Below are positions 49,390 to 62,795 of a stretch of DNA of 64,000 nt, one piece after another. The notes beneath the pieces were generated by a model. The model ran no database searches. It was not told the origin of the DNA and saw only the letters and a list, made by a program, of their open reading frames with translations. The stretch comes from Nematostella vectensis. Taxonomy: Eukaryota; Cnidaria; Anthozoa; Actiniaria; Edwardsiidae. The stretch spans positions 2,509,894 to 2,573,893 of the forward strand of contig NC_064040.1 in the NCBI RefSeq assembly GCF_932526225.1, read 5' to 3'. A program made the translations under genes and the position numbers. Position 1 is the first letter of the stretch, and the number at the start of each line of letters is the position of its first letter.

Positions 49390-52300
49390 GAGAGTGTTCA
49401 TTAAATACACCGAGGGGGGGGGAGGGAAGATATTAGAGGGAGGCTCTGAAAATTAGCCACCAAAACGGGGGGCTAAAAAAAACCGGTCCTCTAAAGGGGG
49501 GGGGGGGGGGGGGGTTTGTTCTGATTTTTTATGGAGCCATGTGCTGTTTCCACCCTCAACCTGCACCCTCTCTACTCTCATACCCCTCCCACAGCCTTAC
49601 CCCACTCAGCACTTTTTCTATCCCCCCATCCTAAACCCTGCAACCAACATCTACCCGTAGCCCACCAACACCCTTACCCTTACTCCACCCGTGTCTCTCT
49701 AATCCCAACACCTACTCTCCCTCACTATCCTACCCCAACCACCACAGCTCTCTTGCACCCTTATTTTTCTCCACCAATCCCCATCCTCCTCCTACCACCT
49801 CTACCCGGACCACACCACAACCCGCCTCCTTTCCTACACTCATACCAGACCATCAGCCATTATCGCCCTTTTGCATCCTTGCTGCTTCCACCATCCCCTA
49901 TCCTCTTTTCACCTATTTTCCAATCACAAAAAATTCCTGTTATTCGTTTTTATCCTATAAACCACATCCTTTACAAAGTTTGTTCCTTGCCTATCCCGAC
50001 CCAACCTACTAATTTACTCGTGCCTGGACATGAAACCAAATAAATTATGTCCGCCTAAAGGAACACACAAAATAACTAGATTACCACCAATCATCATCAG
50101 GCAGAAGGTTTTGTTAGTCTACTATCCAAATACATCATCTACCGTTTGTCTTATTATAAGCCTTATCCCAAGTTTTCATTACACTCAAGCAAAAGTACAC
50201 GGTTATCAAGAATAAATATGTTTCTCTCGTCCACAATAGGAGTAACCCTTACTTCAACTACCCCCCTTTGGGCACCTAGCTTAAAGGGATTAATTGCTCA
50301 AGCCAGCATATTGTATTTCAGTTATCTCTAGTCTTGATTGCTAGCACACGTTCACAGCTTCACTCTATAATTCTTTGTTCTTTTCAACGTTTATATATCA
50401 AGCTCATATTTTTCCCGCCCTCCCACCCTGGGCTTTGTGTGAAGGGTGGCAGAGAGGTTTATTATTATTATTTTAGTTTTTCATTTATCAGTTTGTAGTG
50501 ATTTTATAATAAACTTCTCTTATGCCAAACACAAAACAGTGTCAGTGGTTTATGTTGGGTTGAGGAATTATGCCACATAAAAACATCACCTTTTTACTTT
50601 CCAATATGCATCAAAGTTGGTTTTCTGCCAAACAAATCTACAGTGTAGCAGATAAACACCATGGGATTCAAGCAGTACCAATACACGACCACAACCCAAG
50701 GGAGATAAGCAAACGACGGTCCTTCAGTATTGTTCCCGCATTTCATTTCATTCAAGAAACTCTGCAAGCAACTCCACGCCACATGCACCTGCAAATCCGC
50801 CATCTTCTTTTACCATACATACTGTACCACGTGATGTTCCCGGAAATAATCCAACCGTAAATAAAATAGCGTGCGCGTTCACAATGAGCACGAGCTTTGC
50901 AAACCGTTGTAAGCTGTTATCACGTACACTCTCCACTTTTTCAAAAACCGCTTAAATGTAAACCACGCTTACAACAAGGTAAAAAATAATGTTCTCCTAA
51001 TAATTTAATCCTTTTTAACTTCGATATCTATTTTATTAGCGCCCGAATACATGTGTACTTTACAACATAACAAATACTTGCATTTCTTAAGTGCCATTCA
51101 ATAAGTTCGTCGATTTATTTGCACGTTTGTCAGCCATGCTCACTACAAACTTATCTTACATATATTTTTGTCTTCCAATAGCACCATCCAGCTATGTAAG
51201 AAATCCTACCTGGCTCAAGATAGCTTAAAAGTCTTAGAAGCCAAGGCCAATACATGAAATTTAGTAAACAGCTAGCAAGCGAAGAAGGTAGAGAAAATCA
51301 ACGATGTCTAAGGCCAACAAAGGAAGGTTTGATTTGAACACACCACACCATCCACTTCCCTATAGCAGCCTTACGTTGACGTGTAGGGGTGAGGTGAATT
51401 GGCTAGCCACTCATTCACTTTGAAACACGTCTCAAATGCGAACTTTTTCCTTACTAGGTATCTCCATATTTCCTCCTCCCCCTAGCATCCCTCGGCTCCC
51501 GGTTTCCACTCTCCCCATCTCATTTGACTAGTACTTGGTCTTACCTCCTGATGATAAACCCTGTACTAGAAAACACGTGAGGCTGCTTAACTTTTCAAAA
51601 AGCTCTATGAAATATTCTATTCCTTATTTTCCGTCATTTTTATTATACATTTATGTGCATGTTTTTAACTACTGTTGTTTTCATTTATATTTTAACTCAC
51701 TTCTTTCTCCATCAGCATGTACACCTTACCCCTTATCAACCTTTTTGTTTTCCGGTCTATACCTCCCCTTCCCACTACCTCCTTCCCATTCACACTATAC
51801 GCCATGGTAAGAACAACCGCATCACTATCCCGGACACTCCTTATACTCCAACTCCACTCACCGTAGCATTATCCCCACAATTACCCTCCACCCCTCACCC
51901 CTGCCACCAATCTTTACCTGCATCACAAGCATTACTCCCTTTTATGTCCCCCTTCTCCCCAGGTGCCATGGTACGAATACCCGCTTTTAATCAAAAACCA
52001 AAAAAAAAAATATTAAATATTAAGCCTAATGACAGATGTATTGAATACTTCTTTATAACTGTCTTTATAAACCATAATAAAGATACTACCAGTATAGAAC
52101 ATTTGCTTTTACCGATACAGTTTATTATCAGAATAACAGGAACAAATTGAAATGGACTTCTTAACAGTGCTGGAGCATGCAAATCCCCAAAACGATATAC
52201 ATACAATTTTTTTTTACGTTGGACATATCCCTTTTTTACAGAAAAATATTCTTAACAAAAACAAATATACACGTATATGCCTTCACAGGCGTCATAAGGG

Positions 52301-52823
52301 GCGGACCATTTGACATTTGAGAGGGGGATTTTGAAAAGCAAACAACTGATTGAAAAAATCCCTGCACCATTTAACATGTTTTTACATGAAAAAAATATGC
52401 AGTATGCCTAAAAGAATTACCACCTTTTGATCATGAGAAAAAAAATCCTGCTCACTTGAATTCAACCCCCCCCCCCCCCACCTCTTGAGCTGCCTTTTTT
52501 ATTATTTTCATGTCTGTTCATTCCAAAATCGCTACGAAGGTAAAAAGCTAGATCCGTCCCTGTGTTAGACTCTGAAACAATGATGAACTTGACTGAATCA
52601 TCAAATCGGACAAGGATGGCAACTTCGCAGTATTCTTTTTCCAGAGTTAAAGCCTTTGTTGTTTATTAAGGTCGTAAGGGGGGGGGCTCCAAAAATTTTG
52701 GGGTTCTGAAAGGGGGGGCACCGAAAAAAATGTCAAATGAAAGGGGGGGGGGGTCCGAAATTTTAAGGTCTCTTGAGTGAAAATCTTCCCTGCCCCCTCT
52801 TAATGTATTTAATGAACACCCCT
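49390..52823. mobile_element. DNA transposon (PIF/Harbinger-like ends), second unit
   Basis: Same element as at 17,574-20,690, with the TTA flanks retained (49,387-49,389 and 52,824-52,826) and the nested hAT-like MITE at about 52,297-52,561. It is longer because of a 311-bp segment at 50,259-50,569 absent from the first unit. No transposase frame is visible. Confidence 0.6.
50259..50569. other. 311-bp segment present only in the second unit
   Basis: The first unit reads ACTTCAAC directly into ATGCCACATAAAAAC (about 18,430-18,440); here 311 bp separate them. The segment contains (TTA)n near 50,461-50,474 and AATAAA near 50,508. No clear target duplication or inverted ends are visible, so insertion here and deletion in the first unit are both possible. 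Confidence 0.8.
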
Positions 52824-53590
52824 TTATCACCACAAATATTTAGTAGCATCTTATGTGTTTAGTTTTTTTTTTTGCCGTTTGAAAGCTATGTTGCATATTT
52901 TACGTAATGCATGCATGGTTTGCATACTTTTCCCTTTAAAGAAAATGTAAAAAAAAACATTGAGGCCATATATAAAACTCTGTTGCCTGTTTTATATATG
53001 TCCTTATTGTTTCTTACATTTTCTAAAGGGAAAAGTATAATACAAACCATGCATGTATTTCCGTAAAATATCGATCTATTTAATATCAATCGCGTGTTAT
53101 TAAATAGGAAAAAATTCTGCCGTGCTCCCTTGGCCTGACAACGATGCAGCAATGGGGGTCCATGCGCCCGATAACCAGGCTGATATGGAAACCACAACAC
53201 CCGAAGAGGATCGCGAGCTCACCGTTGCTGTCGCTGCAACAGTTAGCTAGCATTTATTGCGAGGTAACTGTTGCAGCATCCATGACTGTGAGGTCAGTAT
53301 TTCAGCATCTAAAGATAAATGCAAGCTCACTGTTACAGCATCCGAGCCGTCCTCGAGAAAGAGGATACAAAGGTTAGCATTTCAGCATTATATTAGCGTC
53401 ATCAATCATAAGTATCTTTGCGAGCGCATTTGCCGGAAGTCATTAGCCGTAGAAATGTCAAACGTGGTAGAGAAAGGGGAGTCATTAAATGGAAGAAAAG
53501 GTGCAAATCACGTGATAGCGGTTCGATTTACTAAGGTTCTGTTCTCATATAACTTGGTAGACCATGGCAATAGGGTACCATAGCCTAACC
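52824..53590 (+). pseudogene. Rearranged remnants of a coiled-coil gene copy, second unit
   Basis: Intron-1-like DNA, a single exon-4-like piece (53,137-53,372) and the promoter/exon-1-like block with ATG at 53,455. There is no exon 3 and no second exon-4 copy, unlike the first unit. The exon-1-like donor is lost (AAAG/GGGAGT). Not expected to make the protein. Confidence 0.7.
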
Positions 53591-54173
53591 TTGGGTGCTT
53601 TTATTATAAAACGTTTTTGCACATAGGATAAAGGATTCTAGCAAAATTGTTATTTAATACACGAGTTTTGAATAACAAATTGTTTTTATAGATTAAGTTG
53701 CCCATTTATCTGTTGTGAAATTCCCTCTAACCAACGGCCACTATATCACGTGCCATGATACTACAATCCCTGCCAAAACTGCTGACCCATTTCGCCAAAT
53801 CGGTACCACTTTTGTGCGTATGGGTGCATACCGGTTAAGCACTTGTCAAGCACATCAACTTTCTCCCCCCCCCCCCCCACCAAACCAATGTTGCTGACTT
53901 AGACATGGAACTCAGCTAGCACATACTAAGGATAGGCGCTCAACAGTGGCACGGGGGATGGGAGGGGGAGCATTTATTTCTGTAGCACACGTGATTGCCA
54001 GACATGGGATTTTGGGAAGGTGTAGCTTAATAGGTGAATTGGTCAACTAGCTTCAGAGCGAACTTTCCAGGCGAGTGGGTTGCTTCTTCCTTACCCCCCG
54101 AACCCACCTGGCTACGGGCCATCGTCTACGCTCCCAGGACTAGTAAAAACTATATTATCCCCCCCCCCCCCTT
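53591..54173. other. Spacer 3' of amine oxidase copy B
   Basis: Counterpart of 21,901-22,476. Poly-C runs near 53,866-53,878 and 54,160-54,171 differ in length from the first unit. Nothing else is recognised. Confidence 0.5.
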
Positions 54174-57100
54174 CTAAATCTTACTGGGTACCCTCCGATG
54201 ACCACTCCTCAATGCTTGCTGTAGCACCTCCTCCGCCGCTCTCTCCCCAGTCTCTATCGCCGAAGGGACGGTGGCAGAGACCTTGACATTCGTTGCCTCT
54301 CCCGCGAAAAACAGTCGACCGCTAACCGAACTAGCTAGATGGTGCCGTAGGCCGTGCGCACGCGCAGTGGGACTGCTGTAGCCACCTCTGACGTAGGGGT
54401 GTTTGGACCAATGATAGTACACGTAGTTGACCAGGTTGTCAGAGGCTGGTCGGGGTTCCTCAGGGGTCCTTGAATGGTGAACTAGCATTAGACTCTACCT
54501 CCGAATAAACTTGTTCAAATTGTATCCGGTGCAGGGTCTATAACTATTTTACATTGTACAGGGAAGTAAGAAAAAAGGTTCTGTTTACGACCTCCCCGAG
54601 CTGCACGCAGAAAGAGACTGTACGTAACAAGATACTTTATAAACTATGTTTACGGTAGGAAATTTTGATCGAAAATTGATTAGAAAAAATAAGATGAAAT
54701 GTAGGGAGCTGACCGTATTTCAATTTTACACAAATGGAACTGCATACCCTTTTATAGCAATATTTCAAAGATCTTTCTTCATGTCCAAATCTGATGTCAT
54801 AGCAATAAAACACAAATAAACACAATCCCCAATAGATTTATAAATTTAAATACATGCGGGAAGATAGGGAGGGGGGGGGGGAGTGTGCAGCGGATTTCTT
54901 TTAAACAAATAGCTAAATCTTGGGCATTCTGAATATAATATCCATTTCTGCACACCCCATCGAGCAAAACCTGGCAACGTGCCTGAAAAGTAAACATCAA
55001 AGTGATGGAGGGATATAGAAATGGGAGTTGCCGAAAGAGGTGGAGATCGCGATGCATAAACCCTATCGAGGAAAACGAGAGAAGAAGAATGGTCAGAAGC
55101 AGAGAGGAAACAGAGAAAAACATTTCCAAATCTGCAGAAAAAAGAAAAAGCTCTCACCCAAAAATGGTATCCAGTTGCCCCAGGAATCTGGCACACACTT
55201 CTTCACTAGACAGGTGAATATTCGATGCCGCCTTGTCAGCGGTCATAAAACCCACAACCACGTGACACTGTTCATCATGTTGGGTGGAGTCAGCCATGTT
55301 ATAATGGCACTGGTTCCCTTGTTGGGTGTGGTCAGTCATGACACAGGGGCACTGCTTCCCTTGTTGGGTGGGGCCAGTCATGTTACAGGGGCACTGCTTC
55401 CCTTGTTGGGTGGGGCCAGTCATGTTATAATGACACTGGTTCCCTTGTTGGGTGTGGTCCGTCATGTTACAGGGGCACTGCTTCCCTTGTTGGGTGGGGC
55501 CAGTCATGTTATAATGACACTGGTTCCCTTGTTGGGTGGGGCCAGCCATGACACAGGGGCACTGGTTCCCTTGTTGTGTGGGGCGAGTCATGACAAAGGG
55601 GCACTGGTTCCCTTGTTGGGTGGGGCCAGTCATGACACAGGGGCACTGCTTCCCTTGTTGGGTGGGGCCAGCCATGTTACAGGGGCACTGGTTCCCTTGT
55701 TGTGTGGGGCCAGCCATGTTACAGGGGCACTGCTTCCCTTGTTGGGTGAGGCCAGTCATGACACAGGGGCACTGGTTCCCTTGTTGTGTGGGGCCAGCCA
55801 TGTTACAGGGGCACTGCTTCCCTTGTTGGGTGGGGCCAGCCATGTTACAGGGGCACTGGTTCCCTTGTTGGGTGGGGCCAGTCATGTTACAGGGGCACTG
55901 GTTCCCTTGTTGGGTGGGGCCAGCCATGTTACAGGGGCACTGGTTCCCTTGTTGGGTGGGGCCAGCCCTGATACAGTTGCACTGGTTCCATTGTTGGGTG
56001 GGGCCAGCCATGTTACAGGGGCACTTGTTCTCTTGTTGGGTTGGGCCAGCCATGATACAGGGGCACTGGTTCCCTTGTTGGGTGGGGCCAGCCCTGATAC
56101 AGGGGCACTGCTTCCCTTGTTGGGTGGGGCCAGCCATGATACAGGGGCACTGCTTCCCTTGTTGGGTGGGGCCAGCCATGATACAGGGGCACTGCTTCAC
56201 TTGTTGGGTGGGGCCAGTCATCGTACAAGGGCACTGCTTCCCTTGTTGGGTGTGGTCCGTCATGACACAGGGGCACTGGTTCCCTTGTTGGGTGGGGCCA
56301 GTCATGATACAGGGGCACTGGTTCCCTTGTTGGGTGGGGTCAGTCATCGTACAAGGGCACTGCTTCCCTTGTTGGGTGGGGCCAGCCATGTTACAGGGGC
56401 ACTGGTTCCCTTGCTGGGTGTGATTCCTGGAATACATCCACATTTGGGGGATGAAACCATCCAAATCCACTACAAATGTCTGCTGCCAAAATCGTGTTCT
56501 GAATCTACAGATGATTTTCAATGCAGAGCCCACTTTTATACTGTCAATGGCTTGCTGTTTTTCAGAGGGAAGGGGAGGTGAGAATCTGATATCTCCATCT
56601 TTCAGTATGGAAAGAGGAACTGTTATTATGACATAATCTACATGTATGGGCTTCCCGTCTTGGTTGATGAGAATGACTGAACTTGATTGATCATCTGAAA
56701 AAGATAAGAAAATGTCAGTCTAAATGTGAATGTACAAGAAAATATAGCTGGGGCTGCTTGCATGCAGATCTTACATAAAGCAATGATAAACCTTGTTAAG
56801 CATAGGCTTCTAAGTATCCTTGATGATACCTTCCAAGATAACTTGTTTCACTTGCCAGTTCAGTTTCTTATCCACTTTTTCACACTTTTCCAGATAGTAA
56901 TCTTTCAGCAGAGAGTAGGAACCCTCTAGCCTAGAAAAATATAAAGTATGTATGAATATAAAGTATGTATGAATTTATTGACTAATGTCACAACTTAAAA
57001 ATAATCAAAAGGGAAATTTCTTATACCAACAAAAGGGCAGACATATAGCATACAGACGAATTAGAGGATAAATGTTCATTTGTTTTCTTATTATTCCCCT

Positions 57101-58326
57101 CATATCAATGGGAGGGGTCAAATTGTCATGTTTTTTATTTCTCATTACTCTATGAAAATGGTGTGAAATTTACATGTTTCTTTTCTTATTAGTCTACCTC
57201 ATATTAACAGTTCCCCACTCCTTGAAAGAGCTTTCTTTTTGTCTCCTCTCAGCTAAACCATAATATGTAAATGTTCCACCACGGCTTTGTACATCAAAAT
57301 TATCCAAAAAACGTAACGCAACATCACTGAGGCCTTGGTCACACAATCTCTGGTACAGAAAGTCTGTGCCTTGATCCTCATTTGCGGCTAAAAGTTTTTT
57401 AAATTCATTCAGACAAGCAGAAATTTCTGGGTGCTCTGCTCCCAAACAAGGGTATGATTTGCCATCAACATACACCAATGCATCCAGCAAGTTTTCCCTA
57501 TGAACCTGTAACAAGCAAAGGTTAAATCAATAGGCATAATACACTTCTAGAGAGGAAACCGTGAATAAACCTGTAAATGGAAATTCACGGAAAATTCACC
57601 GGTTTCTAACATGGAAATTCACAGGTTCATTCAGGAAATTCAAAATTGAAAATAATGAAATTTAAGACTGGAGGCATGATAGACCAAAATGTGACATAGC
57701 TTTTAGGTTCCGTGCGGGGGGGGGGGGGGGGGGAGGGGACGCAGCTCCTCCACTTTTTGTGACCAAAACAATTCAAATACTATGATTTATTCCTTTTTCA
57801 TTTCTCAATATTTTATTTTCTTTTTTTTCAATTTCAGCCCCCCTCTTTTCAACATGCTCCGCGGTCCCTGGCTTTCTCTGGAAACATGCCTTTTATCTGT
57901 TACCTTCCAGCTTTGTTTCCTTGCTATGTCGTTTAGTATAGTTCTATCTCCATGAATGAATTCAGCTCCCAAATCAACAGGTGCAAACCCAGGAAAGGGC
58001 AAGGCTTGCATAACCCGGCCACCTTTAATAAACATAAATACAATGTTAGTCATGTTTTCAGCCAAATGAGGTTAGGGGGAGTCTAAAATACAAAATGCAA
58101 AACCTAACCCTAATCTTAACCACAATAACCCTTTAGCATGGACAAGGTCTGCAGGATTTAAATATATATAAACATATCTTTTAACCAAAATACTACTTTT
58201 ACCAAAATAGTCAGCAGCCTCTAGAAGCTTGACGTCAAATCCTTTATCAATAAGGGAGGCAGCGGCAGCTAGACCGGCAACACCCCCTCCAACCACTGCA
58301 ACGGTGACAGAGCCTGATGGCTTCAT
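54174..58326 (-). CDS. Flavin-containing amine oxidase, copy B, with Cys-Pro-Cys repeat insert (open throughout)
   Basis: Same gene as at 22,477-27,501. Coding exons, minus strand: 58,326-58,203 (124 bp); 58,022-57,904 (119); 57,505-57,198 (308); 56,930-56,830 (101); 56,694-55,158 (1537); 54,468-54,174 (295). Together 2484 bp, 827 residues, all phases consistent and no stop. Removing the about 27-unit repeat leaves about 450 residues, near the usual size of polyamine/monoamine oxidases. FAD motifs (VAVVGGGVAGLAA; GRLFFAGEATN), FGGRV, DLGAEFIHG, the family Lys in VGSALKIICRF and DYVIITVPLSIL are all present. Outside the array few residues differ from copy A (for example Val versus Phe after MKPSGS). 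No signal peptide or C-terminal membrane anchor is visible, and the protein ends in HRRVPSKI. The substrate (polyamine or other amine) cannot be decided from sequence. Confidence 0.88.
55277..56421 (-). repeat. 42-bp coding minisatellite inside amine oxidase copy B
   Basis: About 27 units of exactly 42 bp encoding GNQCPCNMAGPTQQ-type 14-mers. The host exon is 882 bp (21 units) shorter than in copy A, so frame is kept. The unit matching the one with the nonsense change in copy A reads a normal TGC here. Confidence 0.95.
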
Positions 58327-59268
58327 ACCTGATTTGGTGAAATGAAAGTTATTAATATATAATGTAAATAATCACTTTAACTGGCATCCAAACTTAAAGC
58401 ATGACAATTTTTTCACATTTGCGATTTGATTAAACATGTCTTTGATGCAATCATGCTTGTTTTATAAAGAATCTGTCATTCTGAGTGTTTTTTTTTTGGG
58501 AAAAATATCTAATAGTACTTTGCCCCCCCCCCCCCCCCCAGAAAAAGGATTTCGAGGCCTGCAAATACGGCCCTGCAAAGACCAGTCCCAGCTGTCAAAT
58601 TCATTTGTTGGACGCATGCTTATTTACAAGTGATTGAGGCCAGATGAACAAAAGCCAGATGTTGGCTAGAAATCACTGCGTCACAATAAAATGCTTTGGG
58701 TAATTTAATTTTGAATAATAATTTTGAAGTTTTCTTGCATGCGAATGATACGTTGTATTAAAACAATGCAAACAATAAAAAAGTAGTGGCTAATCGAACC
58801 GAGAGTGTAGTTTCGCGCGCTCGTTTGACAACAAGACAAAGCAAAGGTTGGCAAAGTTGTTTCAACATGACATGGAACAAAACAACTACTACAGTGTGCT
58901 TTGTAATGCAATTATCCAAAACGATACAAGCGCTTTGTTGCATCATTCGAAATTGAAAGCTCAATCTAAACATGGATCATTAAAGCGGTTACATATCTTA
59001 TGCCGCACATTAAAACTTCACAAACCTGGTCTGCTATTTACTTTGTAGCGACGGCCAAAATCGCAATAAACGGAAACCTTCTAGTTTTGATGATACGCAA
59101 TACACTCGAGATTCATAAGTCCACAGGCAGCCCAAGCTCATAGGCCTGTGGATTAATAAATAAAAGTGTGAAGTCATTTAAATTTGTGAAAACTGGCCCA
59201 ACTAAGAAGAAATTATGAATAAGAGCAACGTCTCAACGTTTTGACAAGGGAGACTATACGGTAAGAGG
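58327..59268. other. Upstream region of amine oxidase copy B
   Basis: Counterpart of 27,502-28,439. A poly-C run near 58,523-58,539 sits in a flank that differs from the first unit, and the CpG-containing stretch near 58,811 is retained. No gene is called. Confidence 0.45.
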
Positions 59269-61813
59269 GCAGTATCCACTACATGTCTGATACATGAAAC
59301 TGGCAGTATCCACTACATGAAACTGGCAGTATCCACTACATAAAACTGGCAGTATCCACTACATGAAACTGGCAGTATCCACTACATGAAACTGGCGGTA
59401 TCCACTACATGAAACTGGCAGTATCCACTACATGAAACTGGCAGTATCCACTACATGAAACTGGCAGTATCCACTACATGAAACTGGCAGTATCCACTAC
59501 ATGAAACTGGCAGTATCCACTACATGAAACTGGCACTATCCACTACATGAAACTGGCACTATCCACTACATGAAACTGGCACTATCCACTACATGAAACT
59601 GGCAGTATCCACTACATGAAACTGGCAGTATCCACTACATGAAACTGGCAGTATCCACTAATGAAACTGGCAGTATCCACTACATGAAACTGGCAGTATC
59701 CACTACATGAAACTGGCACTATCCACTACATGAAACTGGCAGTATCCACTACATAAAACTGGCAGTATCCACTACATAAAACTGGCAGTATCCACTACAT
59801 GAAACTGGAACTATCCACTACATAAAACTGGCAGTATCCACTACATAAAACTGGCAGTATCCACTACATGAAACTGGCAGTATCCACTACATGAAACTGG
59901 CAGTATCCACTACATGAAACTGGCACTATCCACTACATGAAACTGGCAGTATCCACTACATAAAACTGGCAGTATCCACTACATGAAACTGGCAGTATCC
60001 ACTACATGAAACTGGCGGTATCCACTACATGAAACTGGCAGTATCCACTACATGAAACTGGCAGTATCCACTACATGAAACTGGCAGTATCCACTACATG
60101 AAACTGGCAGTATCCACTACATGAAACTGGCAGTATCCACTACATGAAACTGGCAGTATCCACTACATGAAACTGGCAGTATCCACTACATGAAACTGGC
60201 AGTATCCACTACATGAAACTGGCACTATCCACTACATGAAACTGGCACTATCCACTACATGAAACTGGCACTATCCACTACATGAAACTGGCACTATCCA
60301 CTACATGAAACTGGCAGTATCCACTACATAAAACTGGCAGTATCTACTACATAAAACTGGCAGTATCCACTACATGAAACTGGCACTATCCACTACATGA
60401 AACTGGCACTATCCACTACATGAAACTGGCACTATCCACTACATGAAACTGGCAGTATCCACTACATGAAACTGGCACTATCCACTACATGAAACTGGCA
60501 GTATCCACTACATGAAACTGGCACTATCCACTACATGAAACTGGCAGTATCCACTACATGAAACTGGCAGTATCCACTACATGAAACTGGCAGTATCCAC
60601 TACATGAAACTGGCAGTATCCACTACATGAAACTGGCAGTATCCACTAATGAAACTGGCAGTATCCACTACATGAAACTGGCACTATCCACTACATGAAA
60701 CTGGCAGTATCCACTACATGAAACTGGCAGTATCCACTACATGGAACTGGCAGTATCCACTACATAAAACTGGCAGTATCCACTACATGAAACTGGCAGT
60801 ATCCACTACATAAAACTGGCAGTATCCACTACATAAAACTGGCAGTATCCACTACATAAAACTGGCAGTATCCACTACATAAAACTGGCAGTATCTACTA
60901 CATAAAACTGGCAGTATCCACTACATGAAACTGGCACTATCCACTACATGAAACTGGCAGTATCCACTACATAAAACTGACACTATCCACTATATAAAAC
61001 TGGCAGTATCCACTACATGAAACTGGCAGTATCCACTACATGAAACTGGCAGTATCCACTACATGAAACTGGCAGTATCCACTACATGAAACTGGCACTA
61101 TCCACTACATGAAACTGGCACTATCCACTACATGAAACTGGCAGTATCCACTACATGAAACTGGCAGTATCCACTACATAAAACTGGCAGTATCCACTAT
61201 ATAAAACTGGCAGTATCCACTACATAAAACTGGCAGTATCCACTATATAAAACTGGCACTATCCACTACATGAAACTGACACTATCCACTACATGAAACT
61301 GGCAGTATCCACTACATGAAACTGGCAGTATCCACTATATAAAACTGGCAGTATCCACTATATAAAACTGGCAGTATCCACTACATGAAACTGGCAGTAT
61401 CCACTATATAAAACTGGCACTATCCGCTACATGAAACTGACACTATCCACTACATGAAACTGGCAGTATCCACTAATGAAACTGGCAGTATCCACTACAT
61501 GAAACTGGCAGTATCCACTACATAAAACTGGCAGTATCCACTACATGAAACTGGCAGTATCCACTACATGAAACTGGCAGTATCCACTACATGAAACTGG
61601 CAGTATCCACTACATGAAACTGGCAGTATCCACTACATGAAACTGGCACTATCCACTACATGAAACTAGCACTATCCACTACATGAAACTGGCAGTATCC
61701 ACTACATGAAACTGGCAGTATCCACTACATAAAACTGGCAGTATCCACTACATAAAACTGGCAGTATCCACTACATGAAACTGGCAGTATCCACTACATG
61801 AAACTGGTAGTAT
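59269..61813. repeat. 23-bp satellite array, short version (2.5 kb)
   Basis: About 110 copies of the unit described at 28,440-34,311. It has several 1-bp deletions (CCACTAATGAAAC near 59,658, 60,648 and 61,472) and a few unusual units (AAACTGACAC near 60,977 and 61,275). The left border has an extra ACATGTCTGAT stretch. Indels of this kind are what an array without coding constraint should show. Confidence 0.97.
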
Positions 61814-62184
61814 CAGGCCCGTACCCAGGATTTTTCTTGGGGGGGGGGGGGGGAGGGTGCGAAATCCGAAAAAGTGGACCTAATTTTTCCGGGGGGGGGG
61901 GGGGGGGGGGGGTGGGGTGGGGGGGGGAGGGGAGAGGGAGGCGCCTAAAAAAAACAAAATGGTTTTTTTTTATGCCTTTGCAGTATCTCCACGGGACGTT
62001 TATTTTTTAGTCGGACTTGGCTACATACCAGAGTGATCTAGCTTATGGGGGAGGGGGGGTATGATTTTTAGATTTATCTACAAATAGCACATCTATTGAG
62101 AGCCAAAAGTGGACTTTCGGACATGTGGAAGGGGGGGAAGGGGGGTGCGTTCGCACCCCCTGCATCCCCCTGGGTGCGGGCCTG
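61814..62184. mobile_element. MITE (hAT-like) in the 23-bp satellite, copy B
   Basis: Ends CAGGCCCGTACCCAG and, reverse-complemented, CAGGCCCGCACCCAG, with AGTAT on both sides (61,809-61,813 and 62,185-62,189), a clean 5-bp target duplication of satellite sequence. Same site as the copy at 34,312, so the insertion predates the 40-kb duplication or the split of the two haplotypes. The right part is more complete than in the first unit. Confidence 0.78.
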
Positions 62185-62222
62185 AGTATCCACTACATAA
62201 AAATGGCAGTGTCCACTACATG

Positions 62223-62779
62223 AAAGCTATATATGGGAGGATTTTTTTCTCCTTGCTCTTCGCATCTAGAGATAAGATGGATTTTGGCTGGTTTTGATAA
62301 GATGAATTTTAATTTTCGACTAGGATATGTGAAATGTTAAGTACGCGCACTCTCCTGTGTACGGACCTGTCCGGATAGCAGTTGGTAGAACGATAGGATA
62401 ATCACGTCCGTCTACTTCTATAGAGCCCCTTTAGTAGATTTGATTTAGATGTATATGCTCTTTAAAATAGACTATTTCAATAGTCCTATCGAAATACATG
62501 CTCTGAGAATTTCAATCCTCTTTTATCTTATAATCAAGTCTGCTTTTAAAGCAATAAGGTCAATATTTCACCCATGCAAGCTAAAAACTAAGCTAAAAAG
62601 TTATATGGTATACTTAAAGGGTAAAAACTCCCTCCCCTCTACTCCTAGAAAAAAATTGTGTGTCACAGAATTGTTAACGTGACACGAGCGTTGCGTGCGT
62701 GACACAAAATACGTCATCAAAAGTAATTAGCCCTAATTGCACATGCGCAGTGGACTTCCTCAAGGAAGAAGGGGAGAAA
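62223..62779. promoter_or_regulatory. Unique spacer and candidate upstream promoter, second unit
   Basis: Counterpart of 34,674-35,219, with TACGTCAT at 62,710-62,717 and ACATGCGCAG at 62,741-62,750 preserved. Confidence 0.4.
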
Positions 62780-62795
62780 ATGGCGAACGAAAAAG
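62780..62795 (+). CDS. Candidate alternative first coding exon (next gene copy)
   Basis: ATG to donor AAAAAG/GTAAGC, encoding MANEK plus one base, phase 1. It would belong to a further coiled-coil gene copy expected to the right of the window, if the tandem array continues. Confidence 0.35.
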
